The position numbers and the translations under genes were made by a program. Shown here piece after piece: positions 10,730 through 20,929 of a DNA stretch of 64,000 nucleotides. The stretch comes from Euptelea pleiosperma. Lineage: Eukaryota > Streptophyta > Magnoliopsida > Ranunculales > Eupteleaceae. The stretch spans positions 3,580,829-3,644,828 of the forward strand of contig CM068540.1 of assembly GCA_035048495.1 (NCBI GenBank), in the 5' to 3' direction. Positions within the stretch are counted from its first letter, which is position 1, and every line of letters begins with the position of its first letter. The notes below the pieces were generated by a model. That model searched no databases and was not told the origin of the DNA. It worked only from the letters and a program-made list of their open reading frames with translations.

Positions 10730-11238
10730 TCTATACTATTATAAAGCGAGAACCGGGGTTGCCACCCATGTGACAATTAAAGGCCTTAAGAAGCAAAACC
10801 TTCCGACATTAAATGCATCTTATTCTAAAACCAAAACTTGGGTTGGAGTACGCCCTTCACAATTTAAGTTGTCCAGCACGGCAATGTCCCTTATCAATGA
10901 TGATGAGGGGCCATAGTATAAGTCCCTGGCACATTCTTAGAGGCCACTGATCGTATGGATGTTTACCCATCCTTAGGTAGACCTGTATACCAAATATCAT
11001 GCTGATTAGTGATTTTGAATCTATCAATCTGGGTACCCCAAATGATGCTCGAAATCTACAGTTAAAAATCAACCCATGAAACCGACTCCAATCAAATCTT
11101 TAAAAATCAATAATCAGGCTGATTTTTTGCATGTAGGTCCACCAAGGGATGGGCCAAACATCGATACGGTCAGTGATCTCTATAAGAGTGTGCTAAGTTT
11201 AAGGTGCACGTGCAATATCGCACGTGGCGTTCCCCTAG
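10730..11238 (+). mobile_element. Non-autonomous Helitron 1 (509 bp)
   Basis: It begins TCTATACTATTATAAAG after an A. It ends with a hairpin (CACGTGC, loop AATATC, GCACGTG), then GCGTTCCCCTAG followed by T. The TC start, 3' hairpin, CTAG end and A/T target are diagnostic for plant Helitrons. The interior carries the window's shared foldback core (CTGATCGTATGGATG near 10927-10945 and its inverted partner at about 11150-11170). No Rep/helicase coding. Confidence 0.9.
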
Positions 11239-11408
11239 TTTTATTAATAGAACTTCATGATTTAATCTCCTTGAAAGTTCCTCTCCGTCTGGTGCATTCC
11301 ATTTCTTGGGATTTTGATATAGGTTGTATCCTTTCATTGTTTCACACTATGTCAAAAAAATATAGTATATAAATGTTCGAGTATAATTCGGGGAGACAAA
11401 AACGAAAA

Positions 11409-11859
11409 TCTATCTATGCCACCCACGTGACAATTAAAAGTCTCTCTACTTTAAGGCAATACCTCCCCTCATTAAGCACAGGTTAAGATGTCTAGTACGC
11501 CCACGTCCCTTATCAATGATGATGAGGGACAATAGTATAAGTCACGTGGCACACTATTTGGGATCACTGACCGCATGGATTTTCGTCGCATCCCTAGGTG
11601 GAGCTACATACCAAATATCAGCCTGCAGTTTAGTGATTTCAAACCTTTGGATCTGAATACCCATATAATGCTCAAAAAGTACGGTTAAAAATCAACCCAT
11701 GAAAACGACTCCAATCAAATCCTTAAAAATAATTAGTAGGCTGATTTTTTGCATGTAAGTCCATCTAAGGATGGCCAAACATCGATACGGTAGTGATCTC
11801 TACGAGTGTGCTACGTGTAAGGTGCTGCCACGTGTAAGGTGCACGTGGCGTTCCCCTAG
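11409..11859 (+). mobile_element. Non-autonomous Helitron 2 (451 bp)
   Basis: Same family as the copy 170 bp upstream and same orientation. It has a TCTATCTATGCC start after A and a 3' hairpin (GCCACGTG, loop TAAGGTG, CACGTGGC). It ends GTTCCCCTAG before T. The interior is the same foldback core with local indels. The 11239-11408 spacer shows nothing. Confidence 0.88.
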
Positions 11860-12052
11860 TAAATAAAAAGAAACAAAATTAACAAATGATTTTTTACAAA
11901 TTTTTTGCTTTTGAAAGTAATTTTAATAATTGGAATAGATCATATTATATATATATGTGTATAATATGCATTTCCTTTTATGATACATATATTTTAATCT
12001 TTGAAAAATTAGGCCATATAACATTTTTTTCAAAAATTACGGGCGTGCGCAC

Positions 12053-12055
<3 letters not shown>

Positions 12056-12093
<38 letters not shown>

Positions 12094-12193
12094 GGGATTA
12101 TCGAAGCGAGCCATGTTTTATCAAGGTTTTAAGTTGTCCGTAGATCAGGATTATCGAAGCGAGCCATGTTTTATCAAGGTTTTAAGTTGTCCG
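12056..12193. repeat. GA microsatellite followed by a 53-bp tandem duplication
   Basis: A GA run (12056-12090) is followed by two nearly identical units at 12091-12140 and 12144-12193. They share GATTATCGAAGCGAGCC and AAGGTTTTAAGTTGTCCG. The flanking 11860-12055 and 12194-12470 are AT-rich, with decayed F3-like words (TTATAACAGCCATTAT) at about 12300-12460. Confidence 0.85.
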
Positions 12194-12481
12194 TTGTAAT
12201 GTTCGGCTCACATCAGTCACACTAGAGTATAAAAAGAGTCAGAATATTATATAATTATTAATTTTTCAAAATAATCTCAATAAGTGTAAAAAGAATATAT
12301 TTTTTAAATAATGGCCACTATTTCCATTATGACGACCTATATGCTAAGCCCGTTTTTTCGATTTTGGGTGTTATTTGCGAAATAAATTAACAGGGTTGGG
12401 GCATTACTGTTATAACAGCCATTATGTTCTTATAATGACCATTTTGGAAACAGTAGTTTATATTAGGGTCGGGCTCCAGCA

Positions 12482-12845
12482 CCGGCCTTTTTTTGACCGA
12501 CTCCAGTTACAAGACACAATATGAGCCACGTGGCATACTCTTAGAGGACTTTGACCGTATGGATGTTTGGCCAATCCCTAGGTGGACCTACAAACCAAAA
12601 ATCAGCATGATTAGCGATTTCAAACCTTTGGATCTTTGCACCTCAAGTACTGCTCAAATTCCCACGGCTGAGATCAACCATGAAAATAAGTCCAATGCAA
12701 CACCTAAAAAATCGCTAATCAGGCTGATTTTTCGTTTTGTAGGTCCACCTAATGATCGACCAAACATCCATACGGTCAGAGTCCTCTAAGAGTGTGCCAC
12801 GTGACTCACATTGTGTTCTGTACGGTCAAAAAAGGTCGGTCAAAC
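12482..12845. mobile_element. F1-type foldback MITE with a distinct outer end (CTTTTTTTGACCG)
   Basis: Inverted arms of about 95 bp: left GGCCTTTTTTTGACCGAC ... GAGCCACGTGGCATACTC ... GACCGTATGGATGTTTGG, matched in reverse at 12755-12845. The centre is the same core as in other F1 copies, but the outermost ~30 bp differ from GAGTAAAACTT. The long frame at 12493-12789 is an artefact of the arms. Confidence 0.8.
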
Positions 12846-12894
12846 AAAACGCCCCGCTCAAGTTGTACCACGTCAGCGAAAAAGCAAAAAGTAA

Positions 12895-13250
12895 GGGAAT
12901 TTTTTATATATACCCCCATGTTATCTTTGAAATTTGACATATCCCCCACAATTTGAAAAAGCTGACATACCCCTATAAATTGGTCGAGTAAAACTTCCAT
13001 CACACGAAATTGTAACATGGGTACGTGCCGAGAACTCATTGGATGTGTTTTGTGTGATTTGCAATCCCATTGTGACAGAAGTTTTACTCGAATTGGTCCA
13101 CCATTATTTGACCAGTGTTGACCCGAGTTGACTGTTATATTATTTGTTAAATGACGATAATACCATTATCTTCACCTTTTTTGGAATAAGGGTTTGGGCA
13201 AAAACCCAAACCCCAAATCAAACAGCTGTATGGATGGTCAGCCACAACAT
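12895..13250. mobile_element. F10 left end, second family member
   Basis: This is the same long arm as at 9656-9835: ATCTTTGAAATTTGACAT, ATTTGAAAAAGCTGACAT, TTGACCAGTGTTGACCC, GTTATATTATTTGTTAAATG, then CAAACCCCAAATCAAACAG. Its best match in inverted orientation is at about 62740-62985. It is interrupted at 12986-13089 by a short F1 derivative. Directly behind it lie ADH-like exons. Confidence 0.75.
12986..13089. mobile_element. 104-bp F1 derivative nested in the F10 end
   Basis: It has perfect 12-bp ends, GAGTAAAACTTC and GAAGTTTTACTC. The 9-bp flanks are AAATTGGTC (12977-12985) and GAATTGGTC (13090-13098), with one mismatch. Removing it restores the F10 arm as read at 62.9 kb. It is related to the longer element at 48878-49044. 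Confidence 0.85.
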
Positions 13251-13358
13251 TCCAGTGGGTTGATCGCCCATCACCGAAGTCTCATGGCCGGCCGAGCACT
13301 CTGAACATTCCAATTGATAGTTTGATCGATGAATCCATTAATGGAATCTTGAATCCAA

Positions 13359-13586
13359 ATGAAACCAGAGAAAAAGGTTATTCGTTGTAAAGGTAAGTTA
13401 TTCTATTGTTTCTCTTAAATTTATCTTCTTCTTTCATCATGATCATGAAGCTGCTGTTGTATGGGGGGTCCTAGAAAGCCATTTATAGAAGAAGTGCAAA
13501 TCAATCCTCCTCTGAAAATGGAGTTTCGAATCAAGATCCTTTACACTTCAATCTGTCATACCGATCTTAGTGCTTGTAAAGTAGAG
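13359..13586 (+). pseudogene. Captured alcohol dehydrogenase-like gene fragment (two exons)
   Basis: Exon 1 (13359-13392) reads MKPEKKVIRCKA across a GT/AG intron (13393-13450) into exon 2 (13451-13586): AVVWG, a one-base frameshift near 13467, then KPFIEEVQINPPLKM, RIKILYTSICHTDLSA and a donor at 13587. This is the N-terminus of a zinc-type medium-chain alcohol dehydrogenase. The CHTD motif carries the first catalytic-zinc cysteine (established for the family). The conserved Trp after SA is Cys here. Intron sequence follows to about 13697 and recurs at 63.43-63.93 kb. It lies immediately inside an F10 end and lacks the rest of the enzyme, so it is a transposon-captured fragment, not a working gene. 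Confidence 0.8.
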
Positions 13587-13599
13587 GTAAGACATATCT

Positions 13600-13697
13600 A
13601 TATACCAATCAATAGTTTTTTATTTGTGTGTATGTGTAAGCCAGTCAAATTACCACACAAAAAAACCCTTGTACACATAGGACAAGCTAATGGTTAG
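13600..13697 (+). repeat. ADH-fragment intron sequence, repeated near the window end
   Basis: The stretch from CAATCAATAGTTTTTTATTT through GTAAGCCAGTCAAATTACC to GACAAGCTAATGGTTAGGATC is repeated at 63431-63461 plus 63843-63925, where an F2 MITE splits it. This copy is the uninterrupted (empty) form. Confidence 0.85.
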
Positions 13698-13699
13698 GA

Positions 13700-14300
13700 T
13701 CACGACCCAATGTATCTGGTGCATGATCATTGGGCGCATGATGCTGCTTCAAAAATCCTGCCGCCGCTTCAAAAAAATTCTCAGTAAAGGGTGACCTCAG
13801 ATGTCAGCGTTACAAGTAACTAAGGGATAGGCATGCAGAAAAATAACAAAAAAGTTCTACATTAACTAATGGTACGTACCTCTGTTTGGTGAAAACATCT
13901 GCTATCCCCCAGGGCGTTCAAAGTTTGAAGTCTCTCCCTCTCAAAAATGCCACATGGAGTAATTATCTGGACCATTGACCTTATGGATGTTTGGTCCATC
14001 CATACCCCAAAAATCAGCATGATTGGTGATCTTTAGCAGTTAGATTTTAGCACAAAAAAAGCTCAAAGTTAATGGCCAGAAATTTCTCCATTAAAATGCT
14101 CAAATCCAATGGCTAGAAATCACCTATTAAGCTGGTACAAGAGGTTTGAAATCACTAATGAAGCTTATTTTTTGTTTGTAGCTCCACCTGAGGATTGGCC
14201 AAACATCTATACACCCATCATCCTCTAAAAGTATCCCACATGGCTCATATTGTGGCTGGCCAGCAAAATTCTAATATTTGTATTTCAGTTATCTTTGAAA
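13700..14300. repeat. F1-related foldback, copy also at 18.42-18.83 kb
   Basis: It has GACCTTATGGATGTTTGGTCC near 13977-14000, AATCAGCATGATTGGTGATC, and an inverted arm with GATTGGCCAAACATC near 14195. The upstream part (GTTACAAGTAACTAAGGG, GGCATGCAGAAAA, AAAAAAGTTCTACATTA) matches 18455-18520. It is decayed, with no clear ends. Confidence 0.6.
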
Positions 14301-14339
14301 GATGCACCGTAGAATAAACATTTATATTATACGATCGGA

Positions 14340-14673
14340 CCAACTTTAGAAATTCAAAAAACATTAAGTTTCGAGTTGACCTAGCTGAATTCCCAGGTCA
14401 ACTCGGCAAAACTTGCAAATCCGAGTTTATATGCCAAGTCGACTTGAAATACGATCTAGTCGAGTCAACTCAGCTGAGTACCGAGTTGACTAGGTGAGTT
14501 TTAAAGGTGTATTTTAGTATAGGGAGAAGGCTCTGTATGGTGATTAGCAAAAAGTTTTACAGAAAAAAAGGATTTGTATGTTAAAACGTATTGATGCAGA
14601 AAAAGTTACGACATTTGTATGCAAAAATCATTTCTAGAAAACTTATTCAAGGCAATCATACAGAGCCTAAGGA
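14340..14673. repeat. GAGTTGAC-rich repeat and a ~150-bp foldback (AGGCTCTGTATG ends)
   Basis: Positions 14375-14500 repeat GAGTTGAC/GTCAACTC and CGAGTC words. Positions 14529-14669 are a small foldback with AGGCTCTGTATGGT at the left and the inverted AGGCTCTGTATGAT at the right. From 14680 to 15237 I see nothing apart from low-complexity AT-rich DNA. Confidence 0.55.
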
Positions 14674-15246
14674 GCAAGGACATAGCTTAAAACTTAACCC
14701 TAACCATAGTTCAAGCTAACCCAAAACCATAAAGCTAACCATACCTTAACGATATGGTCGAAAGCACAAAAAGTAGCGAAGAATCAACACAATGACAATT
14801 AATTAGCAGCCGCTACAGGGATAGAAGCTGCATAAATTTTGAATGACCATTAAAATAAATAAGCTTTAGCATCCAATTTATGGGGATTAGGGTTCCCAAG
14901 CATGTGTTCAAATACTCAATATAGAGAGAAAAGTAAGGGCGAAAAACTAGTGAAGGGACCAAAGGGGTGCATGAAATCACTCCACCAACACGAAGGAATC
15001 ACTCTTTTAGGAGGAATCACTTTTCCAAGCTAGGTATCTCACCCAGCAAATTTTAGAAATCGATCACTTCTAAAAATAAAATTCTTCATTGAAATAAAAA
15101 AAAAATATATCAGAATTTGATAAACAATTAGAAAGAATATTTATAAACTAACTATTCTTATTCTACTTCAAATAAAAGACTTCCTAAGACTCTTCTGGAT
15201 TACCTAGAAGAATACTTATCTAACAATTGAAAACTAAATATAACAA

Positions 15247-16711
15247 AGGTTGGGCTCGGGGGACACCCATTTTGGCGTACCCACATAGAAGATGAATCAA
15301 GGGCTGATTTTTGGTGGGGATGATCTCCTCACCATATAGATCACCCCAACAAAAAATCAGCCCATTCTGAAATTTCTAACCCCATCAATTTGGTTTTCAA
15401 GTTACACGGTAAAAATCAATGATCCATAATTTTTCAGCTTCTAAACCAGTCTATGAATATCAGAATGATTTGAAATTTTGTGAGGATGATCTCCTCACCA
15501 TAGAGATCATCCTCACCACAAATCAGACATCGATTCGTCTTCTATGTGGGTACGACTGGTAAAAAATATGGGGGTCAAAATATGGCGGAAGGTGATTGCT
15601 GGCATTTATGGGGGGGAGGGGTTGGTGTTCCAAGCCTACTAACGCGTATGGCTATAGAGTTTGGAGAGGTATTCTTAAGGCAAATGATCGGGTGATGGAA
15701 GGCTCTAGATAGCACTAGGGGATGGCTCCAGGATTAGGTTTGGGAGGATATGTGGGTTGGGGATTTGTGTTTAAGGGAATCTTTTTCTCGAGTTTTCTCT
15801 CTCTCACAACGTAAAGGTCTAACAATCGATCGTTTTTTGGATTGATTCTTCTTTGGAAGCACATTAGGACCTAGGCTTCAGAAGGAATCCATTTGAATGG
15901 GAGAGAGAACAAATTGAAGTTTTGAAGGATTGTTTGAAATTTTATCTTGTCACTAATCGGGAAGAGGATCATATCGTCTGGATCCATTCAAAATCTGGCA
16001 AGTTCTCGGTTCATTCGTTTTATGAGTTTTTATCTACCCCATCCTCACCATCACACTCACACTTCCCTCATATGTACCTTTGGAAATCAAGAGCACCCTT
16101 AAAAATTCATTTTTTTTTGCTTGGACCGCTACCCTTAATAAGATCCTTACTGTTGAAAATTTGATAATTAGAAAATGGATTTTAGTGGAGTACTGTGTGA
16201 TGTGTAAAGCTAATGGGGAAAGCACTAACTATCTTCTTGTACATTGCGAGTTTGCCACGCAGGTATGGTCTTTCTTCCTAGATCTTATGGACTTGTGTTG
16301 GGTCTTACTAGATTCGATAGGGGGTGTATTGAATAGTTGGCCCCTAGTTGCTAAGTCTCTTAGAGGCAAATTACTTTGGAAGATGATACCAATGGCAGTC
16401 ATGTGGGGGGTCTGGCTAGATAGGAACAAAAGAACGTTTCAAGGCAAAGAGAGCTTGTTCCAAAAAGTTATGTTAAATATAAAGGTCTTATTGTTCAGTT
16501 GGGGTAGCACTTCTCGCGAGATGAAGGGCACTTTTTTTAGTGATTTTGTGTTTAGATTTGATCAGATTTTATATTAACTTTCTTCCTTTTCCCTCTTGTA
16601 CTCCTTGAGATCTTCTTGATCTCCTTTTGTAATGAAATTTGACTTATCAAAAAAAAAAAAATGGGTGTCAAAATATGGGGGTCAAAAATGGGTGTCCCCC
16701 GAGCCCGACTC
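15247..16711. mobile_element. F4 MITE (GGGCTCGGGGGACACCC ends, 9-bp TSD) split by a LINE
   Basis: The ends GGTTGGGCTCGGGGGACACC and, inverted, GGGCTCGGGGGACACCCAT match closely. The flanks carry an exact 9-bp duplication, ATATAACAA (15238-15246 and 16712-16720). The interior has a second-order palindrome around GATGATCTCCTCACCAT. A 9-bp TSD suggests Mutator-like mobilisation. A LINE occupies about 15585-16657. A relative without the LINE lies near 50540-50790. Confidence 0.85.
15585..16657 (+). mobile_element. 5'-truncated LINE, zf-RVT part, nested in F4
   Basis: It codes in broken frames for the C-terminal part of an L1 reverse transcriptase: YGYRVWRG near 15640, WIHSKSGKFSVHSFYEFL at 15979-16032, FFFAWTATLNKILTVENL at about 16116-16170, CVMC and YLLVHC, then MWGVWLDRNKRTFQGKE at about 16399-16450. 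It ends at CTTATC plus poly-A (16644-16660). Stops and frameshifts abound. Duplicated sequence on both sides (AATATGGGGGTCAAAA) fits a target-site duplication. Confidence 0.88.
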
Positions 16712-16750
16712 ATATAACAATTGGAATTAAATAATGATAATAGTCCTATT

Positions 16751-17104
16751 CAAGGTTTAAAATGGGCCATTATAAAGATATAACGGATTGGGGGTGTTAT
16801 TGTTTTTTCCGTTATAACAAATTGTAACGCACGGGCAAAAATGAAAAAAGGGAAAGAATGGAAAAAAAAAACAGAAATTATAACAGAAAACAATAAAAAA
16901 ATAACGGAAGTTTTTTCATAAAATAAAAGAAATAAAAGTAGTTATTTTCTTTATAACGGCCGTTATTTTAAAAAAATGGCAGTTATTACAAAAATAACGG
17001 CCATTATTTTCTGAGCGTTAAAAACAGTTCATAAAGTAACAGGTAGGTCCGAATCTGTTATAATGGCATTTATTTTCGTTATAACAGCTGTTTTTTAAAT
17101 CATG
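16751..17104. mobile_element. F3 MITE, 8-bp TSD
   Basis: CAAGGTTTAAA to TTTTAAATCATG, flanked by GTCCTATT and GTCCTATA (7 of 8 match). The interior is full of TTATAACGG-type palindromes. It inserted 30 bp from the end of F4. Confidence 0.85.
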
Positions 17105-17244
17105 GTCCTATAATCCTATTAACCAATTAAATCTTGTGGGATCCACATATGTGCTAGACGTGGGCCTCCAATTGAACTTGTAGACGGGCCTATAGATGGG
17201 CCTGGGCTTGGTCTTGCTCCTACATCACAAAATTTGGATAAGAC

Positions 17245-17640
17245 CAAGGTTTAAAGGAGGCCGTTTTAACGGTTAAACGGACTGGGGGTGTTACCGTTTA
17301 AACAGCCATTAAAACGGATTGAAACGGCCAGGGGCAAAAATGGAAAAAACAGAATTTAACGGATTTTAACGATTATAATGGAAAAAATGGCGCTGAAATT
17401 CAAATATTGAAATTTGAAATTTAAAAAAAAAAAAAAGAATTTAACAGAATTTAGCGGAAATTAAACGGATTTAACGGCCTTTTTTCACAAAATTTTTCAG
17501 AATTAAACGGCTGTTTAAACGATTTTAACGGCCGTTAAAACAAAAAAAATGACCGTTTTATGCAAAAACGATAAAACATGTTTAAACGGAAACGGGCTTG
17601 GGGCGTTACCATTTAAACGGCAGTTAAAACCGTTACTGTA
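17245..17640. mobile_element. F3b MITE (TTTAACGG subfamily), right end unclear
   Basis: It starts CAAGGTTTAAAGGAGGCCG. The interior uses TTTAACGG/GTTTAAACGG words rather than TTATAACGG. It fades out at about 17636 without a recognisable end. Confidence 0.7.
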
Positions 17641-17819
17641 CAGGAAGGACAGCCTTATTGACAATAAATCTGGCTTTGACCTTAAATTAGAGTTCATTTT
17701 TGCTCAACATCACCGAGCATTGGCCTTGAAGCTCAGTGTCTCTGCATTTGACATGTACCCCTAACAATCATGTTTTTAAAAATTCAAATTTCATAAGTTA
17801 ATAACAGCGTTGTCAAGAG

Positions 17820-18065
17820 CAAGGTTTAAAAGCGGCTGTTACCATTTTTTCACTTATAAGTGCTGTTATAACGAATTGTAACGTAAATGGGCGAAAATGG
17901 AAAAAAGTATATGAAAATAACAGAAAAAATGGAAATAGCGGCGCTAAAATTCAAATTTGAATTTCAAGAATTCAATAAAATTTATAACGGAAATAACAGT
18001 CGTTTTTTCACAAATTTTTTCAAAAATAACGGTTGTTATTTCATTATAACGGCTGTTATTTAGTT
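17820..18065. mobile_element. F3 MITE fragment, right end lost
   Basis: It starts CAAGGTTTAAAAGCGGC and has TTATAACGG words to about 18060, then leaves the family consensus. The following 18066-18420 shows nothing recognised. Confidence 0.65.
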
Positions 18066-18419
18066 GTCCATGCAGTCAGTCAACCAAGAAAAATGGGCTA
18101 CGTGCGCGACCGGATCAAAATGTGACTAGTTCAAATTTCTTTGCGGCCTATGGTTACACTACACTCTCCCAACCTATGACTTTGGAGAACAGAATGTATG
18201 TGCTTATATAAAGCAGACCTTAGTTTGGGTCTAGTAAAAGGGATAGATTTTTTTTTTGAAGCAACAGAATTTTAGAAGCCGAGATCATGCACCATTGATT
18301 TTGTGCCACATACCCTTGGTTACTTTTTACAAGTACCACTTTTTAACCACTAACCAAAGGCTTAACGTGGGTTGAGTTAAGGGATTGAGGTACCTGTCTG
18401 ACATTTTAGGTGGGGAGAC

Positions 18420-18860
18420 TTCAAAGTTTGATGTCCCCCGGGGCCATCGAATGTTTTCTCTTTACAAGTAACGAAGGGATAGAGGCATGCAGAAAATAAC
18501 AAAAAAGTTCTACATTATGTTTGGAGAAAATATGTGCTATCCCTCTCAAAATGCTACGTGGAGTACTCATCCGCACTATTGACCTTATGGATGTTCGGTC
18601 CTTCCATACACCAAAAATCAGCCTGATTGGTGATCTTTGGCAGTGAGATTTTAGTACAAAAAAAAGCTCAAAGTTTATGGCCAGAAATTTCCCCATACAA
18701 ATGCTCAAATCCAATGGCTAGAAATCACCAATTAAGTTGATGATTGGCGCATGGGTTGACCAAGAGGTGAGCCAAACATGCATGGATCTATGGCACTTTT
18801 GGAGGGAGTGTTTAAAGTTTGACGTGCCTGGGAGACACAAAATAGTTTATTCTAGTGGAA
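18420..18860. repeat. F1-related foldback, partner of 13.7-14.3 kb
   Basis: It shares GCATGCAGAAAATAACAAAA, GACCTTATGGATGTTCGG, AAATCAGCCTGATTGGTGA and GCTCAAATCCAATGGCTAG with the copy at 13.8-14.1 kb, in the same orientation. It is decayed. Confidence 0.6.
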
Positions 18861-18862
18861 CT

Positions 18863-19420
18863 TTGCTGACCATCAACACTCTCTTAGTGGATGATGACTG
18901 TATGGATGTTTGGCCCAACACTACATGGACATACAAACTAAAATTAGGCTGATTAGTGATTTTCTAGCCATTGGATTGGAGTTGTTTTCATGGGTTGAAT
19001 TTTTTGTTTTTTTTGAAACGGTGGTATCTGGGCCTCCGACTAGTCCCCCGGGGCATGATAATCACCCTTTCCACACATGCCGGAGTATACTGGAAGAGTT
19101 AATGTGGACAGATCCACTTATTACCCTCTACTCTCCGGGGGTGGCCCCAAGGAGAGTTGGAGTCAGAACCTCCTACCTTCTGGAGTGGAGTCCTGGCCAT
19201 CTCTAGAATCAGCACTCAACCCTTGGAGGTTTGAATTTTAACCGTGGTTTTTTAGCATTATTAACTTTACTTGGGGTACAATGATCCAAAGGTTTTGAAA
19301 TCACTAATCAAGCTGAATTTTTGTTTGTAGCTCTACCTAATGATTGGCCAAACATCCATACGGTCATTGTCCACTAAAAGTATGCCACATGGCTCATATT
19401 GTGGCAGGTCAATAAAATTC
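18863..19420. mobile_element. F1 MITE copy interrupted by a SINE-like element
   Basis: The left arm (GACTGTATGGATGTTTGGCC at about 18897-18916, then GGCTGATTAGTGATTT) and right arm (GATTGGCCAAACATCC, ACGGTCATTGTCCACTAA at about 19345-19378) are F1. The centre is split at 19004-19229. Confidence 0.75.
19004..19229 (-). mobile_element. Probable tRNA-derived SINE
   Basis: Read on the minus strand, the element runs from about 19229 to a tail TTTCAAAAAAAACAAAAA at 19018-19004. A box-B-like GGTTCTGACTCC lies at about 19175-19164. It is flanked by TTGAATTTT at 18995-19003 and 19231-19239, a direct duplication of F1 sequence. The family is not recognised, and the box-A match is weak. Confidence 0.55.
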
Positions 19421-19696
19421 TACTCTTGTATTATATTTGTATCTCAGTTATTTTTTAAAGTTGCATTGTAGAATAAATACGTATTATATGGTCGGAACAA
19501 CTTTTGAAAGACGCAACTGTTTCTTATTTTCCCTCTTCTTTTCCAGCATGTCATAAGACAAATTATATTGATATCCCATTTTTTTTTAAGGGCACCCACC
19601 CCATTTTAAAACTATTAGTGGACACCCTCATTGTTTAAAGGCACCCCATTAGAAAACAAACAGTAATGCACTTCGTCTTTTTTCTCCTAGTTGTCG

Positions 19697-19828
19697 ATGC
19701 TTAATCCATCTTCTCCTATGGCATCAACGCCAGGAACACCGCTTAGTGGCACTACATCGTTTGGCGATACTATACTTACGCCGGCAACACCGTCCAACCA
19801 CTATTCCTATGAGTTAAACATCTCTTAG
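19697..19828 (+). other. Short exon-like reading frame, Ser/Thr/Pro-rich
   Basis: Directly after a possible splice acceptor (CTCCTAG) the frame reads MLNPSSPMASTPGTPLSG then TSFGDTILTPATPSNH and stops at 19826-19828. The composition resembles a disordered C-terminal tail of a regulatory protein. I do not recognise it. It may be a captured last exon (inference). Confidence 0.3.
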
Positions 19829-19940
19829 TTTGATTTTCAACTATGTTCTTTGTAATGAGTTTAAAATATTAATTTGCAACCATTCTCTTTGAAATGATCC
19901 CTGGAGATTTTTTTTTATTTGTTTCATCATTTGGAAAGCA

Positions 19941-19965
19941 AATATATATATATATATATATATAT
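19941..19965. repeat. TA microsatellite
   Basis: About 25 bases of alternating AT between TTTCATCAT-containing direct repeats. Confidence 0.9.
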
Positions 19966-20929
19966 TTGTTTCATCATCTTTAGTGTTTGATAAAATGCCT
20001 CAAAGAACCTGATTAAAGCTAAAAATTTATATCTTTTTTTGCAAGTGTTTCAATTGCAAGAGCCAAGCCACCTATTACATAACATGTGAATTGTACAAGG
20101 GTTGGACCTAGTAAAATGAGTTTTAAACTTAAGAAAATCATGTACATAGCATCTAGTACATAGCATTCAACCGATAGGGGTGATTTAAAATTATAGTTAG
20201 TTGGACTCTACCAAAATTCGTTAAGAAATGTCGGTGTGGCATCCAACTGCCATTACTTAATCAGCTTGGGCTGGATCCAACCAACACTAAGAAAAACTTA
20301 GACTTCCTTATTGTCGGTTGGATCCAGTTGAGATTGTACCAAAATTAGTGACAATTTCAGTTGGATCCAATCGACACTACTTAAGCATCTCCGGTTGGAA
20401 ATTGAGAAAAACTCATTTAATCTATTTTTTTATGCTTAATAGGTTGCAATAATGGGAAGACATCCTACTGAGGCACTTGCTCTCGATGCACCACGAAAAT
20501 GGCATGCTCTTATGGCGTCCCATAGAAAGTATCTTAGGAAAGCCCAATGAAAGTAGGGTTTTTCCGCATCATTGGTTACGGAAACCCTAGAATCAACAAG
20601 ATTTGTAATTTATCCGAGATTTCCTGCAAAATTCAGAGATTCTAGCATAGGGATTCGTGTCGGATGTCGATCCGCACTCGGGGTCAGTTAGTGCAATTAT
20701 GAACATAAAATGATGGATTTTTATCAGAATTATGGAGAGTTGAGAATGGTGGATTCGGGATTTTTAAAACATGATTCAGGGTTTTTTTTTAGAGAGGACA
20801 TTAACTAATATCATGAATAAAATGAACAACACAACACATCAAACTTTTAATCAAAGAAAGCTAGTTTAAGATTCTTCATAAAAACCATTATCTTTTACAA
20901 TGCTGAAAATCAAAATACTACAGTAATTA

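Noticed and set aside
12493..12789. 98-codon frame in an F1-type MITE (and similar ones at 29369-29761, 33959-34219, 55484-55720)
   Set aside because: They lie wholly within foldback arms and vary with indels between copies, so they are not coding.
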